Positions 44,085 to 54,114 are shown, counted from the stretch's first letter. The stretch: 64,000 bases of DNA from Porticoccaceae bacterium (GCA_024644595.1 JAHEHL010000005.1:1-64000), one strand, 5' to 3'. Program-made: numbers and translations. Notes: generated by a model not told the origin, from the sequence alone.

Positions 44085-47000
44085 TCATTCCGCTAAATTA
44101 AACAGCTGTGTATTGCCCCCTCTGGCCACCAGATTATCGGTGCGTGTGCGCTCGCTTAAAAACCACAACAACCAGTGAAAGCTGTAATCATTATCCCGCT
44201 GCGGCCATTCAATCAGCGGGATAATACTGCCGCTGCGCGCAGCCATGGTCTGGCGCAGTGCTGAGCTGTCGCGGTCCAGGCTGTTGGCGACAACAGCTTC
44301 AATGCGATTGTCATGAATAATGGTCACAAGGCTATCGATCGATGCGATATGCAGCAGATTTTTGGGTAGACCGGCTTTAACCATTTTCTGCTTAAGAGTT
44401 TGTAGTATCGGTAACTGCTGGTCTGCTGCACAGATAACCAGTCCGCAGCCACACAGCAGGGCGCTGATCATCTGTTTTTCGGCGGCATCGATTGAATCCT
44501 GTTCGGTTATCACCAGTGTCACAACACCACGTCCCTGCAGGGACAGTTTATTGTCTTCACCGGTGGGTCCCGGCAGAGTGATTGGATTGGCCAGTTTTGC
44601 GCGGGCGATCCGCTCGATATTGTGCAACCAATTGGTCTGCGATGTGGCCTGGCCCAGCACAATCAGTCGCGCATCTATGGAGCGCGAGCGCCACTTTTGA
44701 TGTGCTTTGCTGGCGTCGGCCAGCGCGCTGTTGCAGCTAGCCCTGTCGCTGGTATCCGTCAGGCTCGTATTGGACAGGTCAAGCGAGAGCAAGGATGTTT
44801 CTGCATAAGCCGACAGGTGATACTCAGGTTCTGAACTGGGCTGTGAAAAACGCAGCAGATAGTTGGGTCCACCGGCTTTGGGGCCTGTGCCCGAGAGGCC
44901 GCGGCCGCCGAACGGGTTTACCCCGACTACCGCGCCGACCATATTGCGGTTGATATAGGTATTGCCGGCAATGGTGTTGCGGAACACGGTCTGGGCAAAG
45001 GCCTCGATGCGACTGTGAACGCCCAGAGTTAAGCCAAAGCCAGTCTGGTTAATTTGCTCAATCACATTATTGAGCTGATCCGAGTCGTAGCGAATAACAT
45101 GCAAAATCGGGCCAAAGACCTCTTCGGTCAACTGACCCAGCGAGGTGATTTCAAACACATGAGGGGCGACAAAAGTCCCTTGGTCACAGCGGCTGTCGAG
45201 TTCAACTTTGGCGACCAGTTTGGCTTCGCGTTGCATGTGCTCAATATGGGTTTGCAGTTCGGCCTGGGCGGCGCGGTCGATAACCGGTCCAAGGTCACTG
45301 CTGAGCAGGCGCGGATCGCCCACCTTTAATGATGCCATTGCGCCACGCAACATATGCAGCACATTGTCGGCAATATCAGACTGGATAAACAGCACGCGTA
45401 GTGCCGAGCACCGCTGCCCAGCGCTCTGGAAGGCTGAAGCAATGACATCATCGATCACCTGTTCTGGCAGTGCGGTTGAGTCCACCACCATGCAGTTTTG
45501 TCCGCCGGTCTCGGCGATAAACGGAATCGGAGAGCCGGGACGCAGGGCCAACTGCTGATTGATATGTTGAGCGGTGTCGGTGGAGCCGGTAAAGGCAATG
45601 CCGGCAATTCGGCTGTCGCGCAATAGTAGATTGCCGATCTGCGAACCGCTGCCGAGCAGGACGTGCAGGGCACAGCCGGGAACTCCGGCCTCATAAAATA
45701 GCTGGGCAGCTGCCACGGCGATAGCCGGCGTCTGTCCGGCGGGTTTGGCGACTACAGTGTTGCCGGCCGCCAGTGCCGCTGCGATCTGGCCGACGGTAAT
45801 GGCCAGTGGGAAGTTCCATGGGCTGATACAGAACCAGACACCGCGACCCTGAAAGTGTGTCAGCGAGCGAGCCTGGAGTGCGTAGTAGCGACAGAAATCG
45901 ATTGCCTCACGTACCTCCGAGACCCCATCGTTAAGCGTGCGGCCGCCCTCAAGGCTAATCAACCCGATCAGTTCACCCATGTCCCGTTCCATAAGATCGG
46001 CAACTTTATCGAGAATATTGGCGCGCGCGGCGGGGCCGAGAGTATTCCAAGCGGCAAATGCCTGATCGGCGGATGCCACGGCGCGAATAATATCGTCATT
46101 GCTGACTCGCGATGTATGACCAATGATTTGGCGTTGATCGGCGGGGCTGTAGCTCGGCTGCAGCTCGCCGGCAATCGCTTCACCATCGATAATCGGGCGT
46201 GTAATTAAGTCGCTTATGTCGGTTGCAGCTGCGTCAACCTGTTTTAGCAGGGCAGTCGCTTCGAGCGGCGAATCGAGGTCGATACCGCGAGCATTTTTTC
46301 GCCGAGGCAACGTATGTGGGTTTGAGGCCGCCGGTTCTCTATGGTGGGCTTCGTCGGCGCCGATAAACAGATCGGCAGGTACAGGAATAGCTTTGTGTCG
46401 ATAGGGGAATACCCTGGAAACCTGCTCGCGTGTGTCATCGAATAGCGCTTCCACCGGCGTCTGGCTGTCGAGAAAGCGATTGACGAATGAACTGTTGGCA
46501 CCATTTTCCAGTAGTCGTCGCACCAAGTAGGGCAGCAGGTCACGGTGATTGCCAATTGGGGCATAGACACGCACCGGAATTTGGCGATCAGCAAAGCATT
46601 TGCGCAAATTGGCATAGAGAATATGGCCCATGCCGTGCAGGCGTTGAAATTCAAATTCGCGTTCGCGGGCCAGGGTTAGAATCATCGTCGCAGTGTACGC
46701 ATTGTGGGTGGCAAACTGAGGGAAGACCGCATCCTGCGCATCGAGCAGGATACCCGCGCAGTGTTGGTAGCAGAGGTCAGTGTTGGCTTTGCGGGTAAAG
46801 ACCGGATAGCTGGGCAGACCCAGCTCCTGAGCATGCTTTATCTCGGCATCCCAATAGGCGCCCTTGACCAGTCTGACCATTAGCCTGCGACCGGTTTCTC
46901 GCGCCAGACCGATTAGCCATTTAGCGGTATCCGGCGCGCGCTTTTGATAGGCCTGCAAGACAAAGCCCAGCCCTTGCCAGCCACTCAGGTCGGGGTCATG

Positions 47001-47924
47001 GGCCAGTGCGGCAAAGATATCCAGCGAGATATCCAGACGGTAGGACTCCTCCGCGTCGATAGAGAGACCGATATCGTACTGTTGAGCTTGCAGGCAGAGC
47101 TGCTTGATGCGCGGCAACAACTCTGCCATCACCAAATCATGCTGGGCATAGTAGTAGCGTGGATGCAGTGCCGAGAGTTTGACTGAGATACCGTTGTTGT
47201 TATACACCTTGCTATCGTGGTCAGTTGAAAGTGTATTGCAGTGGCTACCAATGCTGTCGATGGCGCTGGCATAAGCGGTCAGATAGTTGCGCGCATCTTC
47301 CTCGGTGCGCGCTCCTTCACCGAGCATATCAAATGAAAAACGCGTGGCGCTATCGTTGTGTTTGGTGCCGCGCTTGAGGCCCTCTGCAATAGAGCGACCG
47401 AGCACATATTGGCCACCCATGATTTTCATCGCCTGCATCACCGCCGCGCGAATCACGGGTTCGCCCAGAGTTGCGGTCAGTCGTTTAATCCAGTTGTCGG
47501 TATCCTCGGTAATTTCGGAATCGAGGCTGACCATCTGGCCGGTCAGCATCAGCCCCCAGGTTGAGGCATTGACAAACATGGATCTGGATTTGCCGCGGTG
47601 GACATTCCATTTTCCGGCTTGAATTTTTTCAGCGATCAGGCGATCGGCAGTCAGCGCGTCGGGCACTCTCAGCAGCGCTTCTGCGAGACACATCAAGGCA
47701 ACACCCTCGGCATTGGAAAGGCCAAACTCGAGCAAAAAGGCATCCAGCGTGCCGCTGCTGTTTTTGTCTGCGCGGCACTGCACAACTAGATCTCGAGCAT
47801 CCTTGAGAATGGTCTCGCGAGCCTCAGCCGAGAGCGGATTACTGTGCAGCAATCCGGCAACATTCTGGTGCTCGTCTTGATGGGTTGTCTGACGAATTTT
47901 TTTGCGTAGTGCAGTCTGATCCAT
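44085..47924 (-). CDS. putA: Bifunctional proline dehydrogenase / P5C dehydrogenase PutA
   Basis: 1279 residues. The N-terminal half holds the FAD proline dehydrogenase barrel (RLVKGAYWDAEIK, then HGMGHILY and RVYAPIGNH). The C-terminal half is the aldehyde dehydrogenase that oxidises glutamate semialdehyde to glutamate, with ETGGQN and the catalytic Cys in GQRCSALRV, plus a C-terminal ALDH-like extension. The ribbon-helix-helix domain that makes E. coli PutA a repressor is missing: the protein begins directly with the helical arm. Regulation is probably by the divergent Lrp-type gene at 48097. The enzyme degrades proline to glutamate at the inner membrane face. Confidence 0.95.
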   Translation of the reverse strand: MDQTALRKKIRQTTHQDEHQNVAGLLHSNPLSAEARETILKDARDLVVQCRADKNSSGTLDAFLLEFGLSNAEGVALMCLAEALLRVPDALTADRLIAEKIQAGKWNVHRGKSRSMFVNASTWGLMLTGQMVSLDSEITEDTDNWIKRLTATLGEPVIRAAVMQAMKIMGGQYVLGRSIAEGLKRGTKHNDSATRFSFDMLGEGARTEEDARNYLTAYASAIDSIGSHCNTLSTDHDSKVYNNNGISVKLSALHPRYYYAQHDLVMAELLPRIKQLCLQAQQYDIGLSIDAEESYRLDISLDIFAALAHDPDLSGWQGLGFVLQAYQKRAPDTAKWLIGLARETGRRLMVRLVKGAYWDAEIKHAQELGLPSYPVFTRKANTDLCYQHCAGILLDAQDAVFPQFATHNAYTATMILTLAREREFEFQRLHGMGHILYANLRKCFADRQIPVRVYAPIGNHRDLLPYLVRRLLENGANSSFVNRFLDSQTPVEALFDDTREQVSRVFPYRHKAIPVPADLFIGADEAHHREPAASNPHTLPRRKNARGIDLDSPLEATALLKQVDAAATDISDLITRPIIDGEAIAGELQPSYSPADQRQIIGHTSRVSNDDIIRAVASADQAFAAWNTLGPAARANILDKVADLMERDMGELIGLISLEGGRTLNDGVSEVREAIDFCRYYALQARSLTHFQGRGVWFCISPWNFPLAITVGQIAAALAAGNTVVAKPAGQTPAIAVAAAQLFYEAGVPGCALHVLLGSGSQIGNLLLRDSRIAGIAFTGSTDTAQHINQQLALRPGSPIPFIAETGGQNCMVVDSTALPEQVIDDVIASAFQSAGQRCSALRVLFIQSDIADNVLHMLRGAMASLKVGDPRLLSSDLGPVIDRAAQAELQTHIEHMQREAKLVAKVELDSRCDQGTFVAPHVFEITSLGQLTEEVFGPILHVIRYDSDQLNNVIEQINQTGFGLTLGVHSRIEAFAQTVFRNTIAGNTYINRNMVGAVVGVNPFGGRGLSGTGPKAGGPNYLLRFSQPSSEPEYHLSAYAETSLLSLDLSNTSLTDTSDRASCNSALADASKAHQKWRSRSIDARLIVLGQATSQTNWLHNIERIARAKLANPITLPGPTGEDNKLSLQGRGVVTLVITEQDSIDAAEKQMISALLCGCGLVICAADQQLPILQTLKQKMVKAGLPKNLLHIASIDSLVTIIHDNRIEAVVANSLDRDSSALRQTMAARSGSIIPLIEWPQRDNDYSFHWLLWFLSERTRTDNLVARGGNTQLFNLAE

Positions 47925-48096
47925 GGGTCACTCAGCATATTTTTAGGTTATTTAATATTTTGCATTTTTACCGATTTATATAAGAATATGTCTCCATATA
48001 TCGCTAATAACCAGTCATATAATCTGTTAATGTAAGTTTTTTAGCGTATTATTCTGAAGCTGTTTCCAGTAAGGTTGTTTTTAATAAAGGGGCCCA
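47925..48096. promoter_or_regulatory. Divergent putA / lrp-type control region
   Basis: 172 bases, strongly AT rich, between the divergent putA and the Lrp-type gene. AT-rich divergent spacers are the usual binding ground of Lrp/AsnC proteins. No single operator or -35/-10 pair could be fixed with confidence. Confidence 0.5.
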
Positions 48097-48576
48097 ATGA
48101 TGAAAACCGTGACGCAGCTAGATCGAACTGACCGCCGCATCCTCGATATCCTCCAGCGCAATGGGCGCATCGCCAACGTAGACCTGGCCAAGCAGGTCAA
48201 CCTGACACCAACACCTTGTCTCGAACGCGTCAAACGTCTAGAGAAAGAGGGTTTTATCACGCAATATGTGGCGCTGCTGGATCCGGTAAAAGCCAATGCA
48301 GCACTCTGCGCTTATATTGAAGTGCAGCTGGATAGCACCACCACAGATGCAATTCGGTCGTTTAATCAGAAGATGCTAGAGCTGGAAGAGGTGTTGGAGT
48401 GCCAGATGGTAGCCGGTGGGTTTGATTATCTGATCAAGATTCGGGTCGCCGATATGCAGCACTACCAACGTTTTCTGGGGGGCAAATTATCCACCATTAA
48501 AGGTATTAGCCAGACCCATACTTATGTGGTGATCGAGGATGTTAAATCGGAGACTGCCATCAAGATCAATGGCTGA
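48097..48576 (+). CDS. Lrp/AsnC-family regulator, probable putA activator
   Basis: 159 residues with an N-terminal HTH (DRTDRRILDILQRNGRI, then VDLAKQVNLTPTPCLERV) and a C-terminal RAM amino-acid-sensing domain with the glycine-rich MVAGGFDYLIKI. It is closely Lrp-like in length. It is divergent from putA, as PutR-type proline regulators are in alphaproteobacteria. It probably senses an amino acid such as proline and controls putA (inference from position). GGGG precedes the ATG. Confidence 0.9.
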   Translation: MMKTVTQLDRTDRRILDILQRNGRIANVDLAKQVNLTPTPCLERVKRLEKEGFITQYVALLDPVKANAALCAYIEVQLDSTTTDAIRSFNQKMLELEEVLECQMVAGGFDYLIKIRVADMQHYQRFLGGKLSTIKGISQTHTYVVIEDVKSETAIKING

Positions 48577-48601
48577 ATATCCTAACTTGTCGCATATCGA
48601 C

Positions 48602-49690
48602 CTATAGGTAAATCCGCGGCACGCGGGCCGGCATCCGAGTCAGTAACTCATAGCCAATCGTTCCGCAGTGATCAGCGACCTCATTTACCGGCAAGTCAGC
48701 ACCCCACAGAACCACCTTGTCGCCGATGCTAGGCGTGGTAAGGTCGGTGACATCGACAGTAATCATATCCATCGATACGCGCCCCGCTAGCGGGCAGGGC
48801 ATGCCATTGATCAGCACCGGCGTGCCATTGGGTGCGTGGCGTGGATAGCCATCGCCGTAGCCGACGCTAACGGTGGCTATCACAGAGTCGCGTTCAGCGG
48901 TCCAACTGGCCGTGTAGCCAACTGAGTCACCAGCAGGAACCGTGCGCAGGGAGATAATCGCCGATTCAAAACACATTACCGGCTTGAGCTGGTCGGCATT
49001 GGGCTGAGGCTCAGAGAATGGCGAGGCGCCATAGAGCATATAACCGGGTCGCTGCCAATCGCGCCGGGTTTGGGGCCAGCCGAGAACCGCTGCTGAGTTG
49101 GCGAGACTTTTTAAGCTGCTATCCAGTCCGGCATCGAGAAGGGTTTTTTCGAACACGGCGACCTGTTGCGCCGTGCGATCGCTGGCCAAGTCGTCGGCAC
49201 AGGCAAAATGTGAGGCAACAACGATTTTGTCGCTCACATTGCGGCTGTTTTGCAGTGCCTGATAGACCTCGGCAATATCGACGGGCTGAAAACCCAGCCG
49301 GTGCATGCCACTGTCGAGACCCAGCCAGAGCGTTAGCGGGTGAGGCAGATCGGCGTCGATAATGGCCTGCTTTTGTGGATGATTTTCCACCATCAGCCAA
49401 AAATTGTGGCGCGCGGCGAGAGTGAGTTCGCTTTTTTCAAAAATGCCTTCAAGCAGCAGAATCGGTTGTTTGATGCCGGCCGCACGCAGCTCCAGGGCCT
49501 CTTCGATACAGGCGACCCCAAATGCCGGTGCACTATCGGCCAGCGCCTTGGCGACCTCTACTGCGCCGTGGCCATAGGCATTAGCTTTAACCATAGGCAT
49601 GGTCTGCGAGCTGGGTGCGAGCGACTGTGCCAACTGGAAATTGTGGCGCAGGGCGTTGAGATCAATAACCGCTCGGGTAGGTCGTGACAT
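48602..49690 (-). CDS. alr: Alanine racemase
   Basis: 362 residues. The PLP lysine is Lys35 (MVKANAYGHG) and the second catalytic base is the Tyr in DSVGYTASW; the dimer motif VSVGYGDGYPR is intact. It interconverts L- and D-alanine for peptidoglycan or for catabolism. It is the last gene of a reverse-strand run dealing with D-amino acids and 5-oxoproline. A second alanine racemase elsewhere is possible, which would make this the catabolic one. Confidence 0.94.
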   Translation of the reverse strand: MSRPTRAVIDLNALRHNFQLAQSLAPSSQTMPMVKANAYGHGAVEVAKALADSAPAFGVACIEEALELRAAGIKQPILLLEGIFEKSELTLAARHNFWLMVENHPQKQAIIDADLPHPLTLWLGLDSGMHRLGFQPVDIAEVYQALQNSRNVSDKIVVASHFACADDLASDRTAQQVAVFEKTLLDAGLDSSLKSLANSAAVLGWPQTRRDWQRPGYMLYGASPFSEPQPNADQLKPVMCFESAIISLRTVPAGDSVGYTASWTAERDSVIATVSVGYGDGYPRHAPNGTPVLINGMPCPLAGRVSMDMITVDVTDLTTPSIGDKVVLWGADLPVNEVADHCGTIGYELLTRMPARVPRIYL

Positions 49691-49757
49691 TGTGCAGCTC
49701 GTTTATCTGTCGAATTTTAGTTTTATAATTACGTTTTGAAATCCAAGTGCTCGAATG

Positions 49758-50615
49758 TTAATAGTCGAACTTGCCAGCGCTGTAAAGCGTCTGCGCAGCC
49801 AGCCACACCTCGCCCACCTCACCATTACCCACTGCTTTGCCGTCAATTTGCGTCACCGGAGCGACCTCTTTTGACGAACTGGTAATCCACACTTCATCCG
49901 CATTCAGCACTTCATCCATGCTGACACTGCGTTCTTCAACCGCAATGCTGCCGTCGCGGCGCAGCACATCGAGCAGAATATGGCGCGTGATACCGGGCAG
50001 CAGCTGGTTATCCAGTGGTGGTGTAATCACCTTGCCATCTTTGACAATAAAGGCATTGCAGGCACTGGCTTCGGTCAATTCATTGTTGGCGTTAAACAGG
50101 AGCGTCTCATCGTGACCGCGTTCATAGCCGTGCTGAAAGTGCAGCACATTGCCAAGCAGTGCAGTGGATTTGATATGGCAGCGTTCCCAGCGCAGATCGC
50201 GTGTGGTGGACACCTTGTATGCTTTTGCCAGAGCTTTATCGGCGACCGGGGGCGGAGCGATTTCAAAGGCATAGGCAAAAACGGTCGGCGCGATATTGTC
50301 TGGAAAAGCGTGAAAGCGCTTGCTGTCTGCACCGCGGCTGACATGCAGATAGATGCCCAGATTGCCGGCACCATTTTCGTTGATCAGGCGGTTGCACAGC
50401 TCGGCCCAGTTGTCCTCGCTCCAGTCGAGTTTGATGCCTACGGCTGCAAGACCGTTTTGCATGCGCGCGATATGCGGGCCAAAGCCAACCATCTTGCCGG
50501 CGTAGGAGGGCACCACTTCGTAGATGCCATCGCCGAATAAAAACCCGCGATCCATGGGAGATATTTTGGCCTGCTCGATTGGCATATAGCTGCCATCCAG
50601 ATACGCGATACTCAT
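49758..50615 (-). CDS. dat: D-amino-acid transaminase (class IV)
   Basis: 285 residues of the fold-type IV PLP aminotransferases. The Schiff-base lysine is Lys149 (RCHIKSTALLGN), and FGDGIYEVVP and LTEASACNAF mark the active site. The segment YEVVPSYAG, the length and the alr gene next door point to D-alanine aminotransferase rather than IlvE. It would exchange amino groups between D-alanine and 2-oxoglutarate, linking D-Ala to D-Glu. The gap to the DUF4392 gene upstream is 167 bases, so it may have its own promoter. Confidence 0.86.
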   Translation of the reverse strand: MSIAYLDGSYMPIEQAKISPMDRGFLFGDGIYEVVPSYAGKMVGFGPHIARMQNGLAAVGIKLDWSEDNWAELCNRLINENGAGNLGIYLHVSRGADSKRFHAFPDNIAPTVFAYAFEIAPPPVADKALAKAYKVSTTRDLRWERCHIKSTALLGNVLHFQHGYERGHDETLLFNANNELTEASACNAFIVKDGKVITPPLDNQLLPGITRHILLDVLRRDGSIAVEERSVSMDEVLNADEVWITSSSKEVAPVTQIDGKAVGNGEVGEVWLAAQTLYSAGKFDY

Positions 50616-50782
50616 AGTGATGCCTTGTTATTTGTAATTGATGGCCGTCTTAAAACGGTCAAAAATGGTAGCAGTGGGGTCCTGTGCGCGCAAAGTAAAT
50701 TCACTGTATTCTCAGCCTGTTTAAGGGCCTTTGCGCGAAAATATGGGGTTATTTTGTGATGTAGCGAAAAATTTACCTGCAT

Positions 50783-51631
50783 TTAGAGGTAACCGCCTAA
50801 TTTTCTCAGATCACAAATAAGCGCCTCCGTAACCTCCGCACTCAGACCATCTTCGGTAAGCGTGTTCTCTCGGGTTACACCATCGACGCTGCCGCGTTCA
50901 GAGAGATAGTTCAACACCGCCAGGTTATCCCAATCGAGCAGCAGATCAGTGCCATTAAACGCGGATAGCATGGCAATGAGCCCATGGGCCGCCCAATTGG
51001 AGACATCGGCAATCAGCAGTTCATCGCAACCGGTTGCGGCCGGGATAATGTTGAGCTCTGTCAGAGCGTCACTCACATTGCCCATACCGATTTCATTGCC
51101 GCCGTCGCCAATCGCGATAGTGGGGCAGCGTGCGAGTGTTAAAAAGTAATCAAAGCTGGCACAGGCATGGCTGATGTCTTCGCCGCGCATATTATAGTAG
51201 TGACCATCTGCGGCCATGCCTGGTCGTTCGATTGAGATCACCAGCGAAGGCTGGTAATCATCGAGTGCGATCTGCGCTTCGCGGGCGCTGGTCTTGGGTT
51301 GGCCAACGCTGATGTTATGCACGCGGTAGTCACCGGCAATCACATTCGCAAGTGGTGCGCCGCAGACTAGAATCGGCTCCGCACCGAGCCTTTCAAGAGT
51401 CCGATAGAGGGCGATCGCACCCACTGGTCCATCAGTCTCGAAGCTGCCGGCAACTGGAAAACCAGTGCCGATCAATATGCGCGAGCCCGATGATTGCAGT
51501 GCTTGGTGAACGAGTTTCGCTGCGCGCAAGAAATAGCCGGGCTCCAGCGCGGCCTGCAGTGTTCTCATTCCGCGAGGATTTCGTGAAACAAGGCGGTTTT
51601 CAATCGCTTTGCTGAGGCTAACGTCAGTCAT
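50783..51631 (-). CDS. DUF4392 protein, D-glutamate cyclase-like
   Basis: 282 residues matching DUF4392, the C-terminal part of mammalian D-glutamate cyclase (DGLUCY). Visible motifs are GTGFPVAGSFETDGP near residue 55, VSIERPG, YYNMRG and the strongly conserved IAIGDGGNEIGMGN. The mammalian enzyme turns D-glutamate into 5-oxo-D-proline. The gene overlaps the pxpC end by 8 bases, which couples it to the 5-oxoprolinase subunits that open 5-oxoproline to glutamate. The function is therefore well supported by family and context, though activity of this single domain is not shown here. Confidence 0.8.
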   Translation of the reverse strand: MTDVSLSKAIENRLVSRNPRGMRTLQAALEPGYFLRAAKLVHQALQSSGSRILIGTGFPVAGSFETDGPVGAIALYRTLERLGAEPILVCGAPLANVIAGDYRVHNISVGQPKTSAREAQIALDDYQPSLVISIERPGMAADGHYYNMRGEDISHACASFDYFLTLARCPTIAIGDGGNEIGMGNVSDALTELNIIPAATGCDELLIADVSNWAAHGLIAMLSAFNGTDLLLDWDNLAVLNYLSERGSVDGVTRENTLTEDGLSAEVTEALICDLRKLGGYL

Positions 51632-52601
51632 TGGTTACAATCTCTTCGGGCGTGCAGCGTTCAAAATATTGTTGATCTAACATCAGGGCATTGTGTGCCT
51701 GCTCTATACTGATGGCCTCAAAATTCACTGTTGCGCCGGGTAATAGCTGCGCGAGTTTGGAAATATCCAACGACAGGACTGACCCCAACTTTGGATAACC
51801 GCCAATGGTCTGACGATCATTTAGCAACACAATCGGTTGGCCGTCGGCAGGGACCTGAATGGCACCGAGACAGATACCCTCAGAGAGAATGCCATCGGCA
51901 CTCGGCGCGATGGCGGTGCCCTTGAGGCGATACCCCATACGGTCACTGCGGTCTGTAACCTGATAGTCGCTAGTGAAAAATAGTTGTTTTTGTAAATCGC
52001 TGAACAGTGCTTGCTGATATCCCAGGATAACCCGCAGTAGAGCACGATTAGTGCTGTAATCAGGGCGCAGGTCAGCGGCTAGCGACAGAGGTGTGGTCGA
52101 GCGCTGACTCTCGCAGGGAAGCATATCTCCTGCTTGAAGGGGACTGCCATCTCCGTGCAGGCCGCCAAGGCTCTCTCGTGGCACTGTCGAGACGCTGTTA
52201 AATCGGGGTTCTATTTGAAAGCCACCGGCCACTGCCAGATAGATTCGGCTACCAGAGGTAGCAAAGCCCAGCTCAATGCGAGCTCCAGTTTGAATAGAAT
52301 ATGAACGCCAAAGCTCACATGCATGTCCGTTTATTGTCAGCGGCGCGCTGGCACCGGTCACTGCAATAGTGGTATCAACAGTGGCCTCTAAGACCAAGCC
52401 ACCTATAGTGACCTCGACTGCCGCGCAGCCTTGGGGGTTAGCGCAGAGGCGGTTGGCCCAGCGAAAGGCATTACTGTCGAGCGGACCCCCATTCGTTAAG
52501 CCGATGCCATGGAGACCAAAGCGACCGGCATCTTGAATCAGGCTAAAAATTCCGGGGTTGATTACCTGCAGCCCGCTCGAGGCAGTGAGTTGACTGCTCA
52601 T
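51624..52601 (-). CDS. pxpC: 5-oxoprolinase subunit PxpC (carboxyltransferase-like)
   Basis: 325 residues of the biotin-dependent carboxyltransferase subtype 2 family (also called KipA or YbgK). It shows GIFSLIQDAGRFGLHG near the N-terminus, NGGPLDSNAFRWAN and DRMGYRLKG, and the late LNDRQTIGGYPKLG. With PxpA and PxpB it hydrolyses 5-oxoproline to glutamate at the cost of ATP. It starts within the pxpB end (4-base overlap). Confidence 0.93.
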   Translation of the reverse strand: MSSQLTASSGLQVINPGIFSLIQDAGRFGLHGIGLTNGGPLDSNAFRWANRLCANPQGCAAVEVTIGGLVLEATVDTTIAVTGASAPLTINGHACELWRSYSIQTGARIELGFATSGSRIYLAVAGGFQIEPRFNSVSTVPRESLGGLHGDGSPLQAGDMLPCESQRSTTPLSLAADLRPDYSTNRALLRVILGYQQALFSDLQKQLFFTSDYQVTDRSDRMGYRLKGTAIAPSADGILSEGICLGAIQVPADGQPIVLLNDRQTIGGYPKLGSVLSLDISKLAQLLPGATVNFEAISIEQAHNALMLDQQYFERCTPEEIVTND

Positions 52602-53299
52602 AATACGCCACCCATCGCCACAAAGGTGTCTCTATCAATAGCTTTAAAGCGCACGCGATCACCCACCTGAACCGGCATACTCGGTTCCGCTGCAGGATCA
52701 AACATCCGTTCTGGGCAAAGCCCAATCAAATTCCAGCCGCCGGGCGATTGCGCTGGATAGACCGCAGTTTGACGGTCGGCTATCGCAACCGCACCGCGCG
52801 GTACTTTCTGGCGTGGTGTCGCCAGACGCGGAGCAGCGATACGTGGATCAACCTCACCCAGATAGGCAAAGCCCGGGGCAAATCCAATCGCATAGACGCG
52901 ATAATCTGTCTGTTGATGAATAGTGACAACCTCATCGATACTGAGTCCGGCATTATCGGCCAGCTGCTGCAAGTCAGGACCTGATTCGGTGCCGTAGTAG
53001 ACCGGCAGTGTAATCAGCTTACCCTTGCTGGATTGGCTCGGATCGACTGTGTGACGGTTGTCCAGAGCCCGACGAATGGCATTGCGCACGGCGAAATGAT
53101 CTGTTCTAAAAGGATCGTAAATCACCAGCAGCGAGGCGTAAGAGGGCACAAGATCAATTAGTGAATCGCCCAGAGCCTGACGCAGCTTTTCGGCGCTTGA
53201 GGCCACGGCCGAGGCGACAGCATCACTGGGCGCGTCGCCAAAATAGACGATCAGAGCGTTCTCTCCGGCCACGGAGATTGTCTGCATTGCTGAGTTCAT
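52598..53299 (-). CDS. pxpB: 5-oxoprolinase subunit PxpB
   Basis: 233 residues of the carboxyltransferase subtype 1 family (KipI, YbgJ). Typical stretches are NALIVYFGD near the start, LVPSYASLLVIYDP and the motif FAPGFAYLGEVDPRIAAPR followed by GGWNLIG. It acts with PxpC in the ATP-dependent opening of 5-oxoproline. Overlaps of 4 bases at both ends tie it to pxpA and pxpC. Confidence 0.93.
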   Translation of the reverse strand: MNSAMQTISVAGENALIVYFGDAPSDAVASAVASSAEKLRQALGDSLIDLVPSYASLLVIYDPFRTDHFAVRNAIRRALDNRHTVDPSQSSKGKLITLPVYYGTESGPDLQQLADNAGLSIDEVVTIHQQTDYRVYAIGFAPGFAYLGEVDPRIAAPRLATPRQKVPRGAVAIADRQTAVYPAQSPGGWNLIGLCPERMFDPAAEPSMPVQVGDRVRFKAIDRDTFVAMGGVL

Positions 53300-54030
53300 G
53301 AATTAATTAACTGACGAATGTCCTGGATAGCGCGCACGCCTTCCATATTGTCACCGTGTACACACAGTGAGTCAGCCTGCAGCTCCAGGCGATGGCCGCT
53401 GACTGTGGTCACGCAACCTTCAGCTTGAAGTTGTTGAACCTGCGCGAGCATTTTCTCGCGATTGTGCACCGCACCCTCTTTAGCGCGGGAGAGCAGGGCA
53501 CCATTGTCGTCATAACAACGGTCGGCAAAAGCCTCAAAAATAAGCTCGATGCCAAACATTTTCGCCTCTTCCCGGTGAGTCTCGGCGTCCGGTGTGGCCT
53601 GTAACATAAACGCCAGCGGTAGGTGGGATTCAGCGATGGCCTCCATAATTGCACTGCGAATATGACCATTGGCCATCATGTCGTTGTACAGAGCGCCATG
53701 GGGTTTAACATAGTGGATATTGAGCCCGAGGTTTTGCGCCATACCGGCGAGCGCAGCAATCTGGTATTGGACGATGGCGATAATTTCGACGGGCGGCAAA
53801 TTCATCGAGCGGCGGCCAAAACCAGCCAGATCAGGATAGCTTGGGTGGGCGCCGACCATGACATTATGGCGCTTGGCCGAGAGCAGTGTCTTTTTCATGA
53901 CCACCGGATCGCCCGCGTGAAAGCCGCAGGCGATATTGGCCTGGTCGATAAAGGGCATAACCTCGTCATCGAGACCCATAGTCCACGCGCCGAAGCTTTC
54001 GCCGAGATCACAATTTAAACGTAATGCCAT
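53296..54030 (-). CDS. pxpA: 5-oxoprolinase subunit PxpA (LamB/YcsF)
   Basis: 244 residues. The N-terminus LNCDLGESFG, the segment NIACGFHAGDPVVM and the motif VKPHGALYNDM are diagnostic of PxpA. It is part of the 5-oxoprolinase PxpABC in the cytoplasm. It is the first gene of the tight pxpA-pxpB-pxpC-DUF4392 set. Upstream, 129 bases with a decayed repeat separate it from the UPF0317 gene. Confidence 0.94.
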   Translation of the reverse strand: MALRLNCDLGESFGAWTMGLDDEVMPFIDQANIACGFHAGDPVVMKKTLLSAKRHNVMVGAHPSYPDLAGFGRRSMNLPPVEIIAIVQYQIAALAGMAQNLGLNIHYVKPHGALYNDMMANGHIRSAIMEAIAESHLPLAFMLQATPDAETHREEAKMFGIELIFEAFADRCYDDNGALLSRAKEGAVHNREKMLAQVQQLQAEGCVTTVSGHRLELQADSLCVHGDNMEGVRAIQDIRQLINS

Positions 54031-54060
54031 ATTGTCTTCCTCTAAGTTTTACAGACAGTT

Positions 54061-54114
54061 GTTCCGAGCGCAGTTGAGGGATCCCTCTACTCACTTCGTT
54101 CCGCCGGGATGACA
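54061..54114. repeat. Degenerate copy of the GTCATCCCGA-type repeat
   Basis: The stretch between pxpA and the UPF0317 gene contains GTTCCGAGCGCAG near its start and CCGGGATGACA near its end, which resemble the arms and centre of the element at 40873-40937. The first arm has decayed. It is a short dispersed repeat, not coding. Confidence 0.5.
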
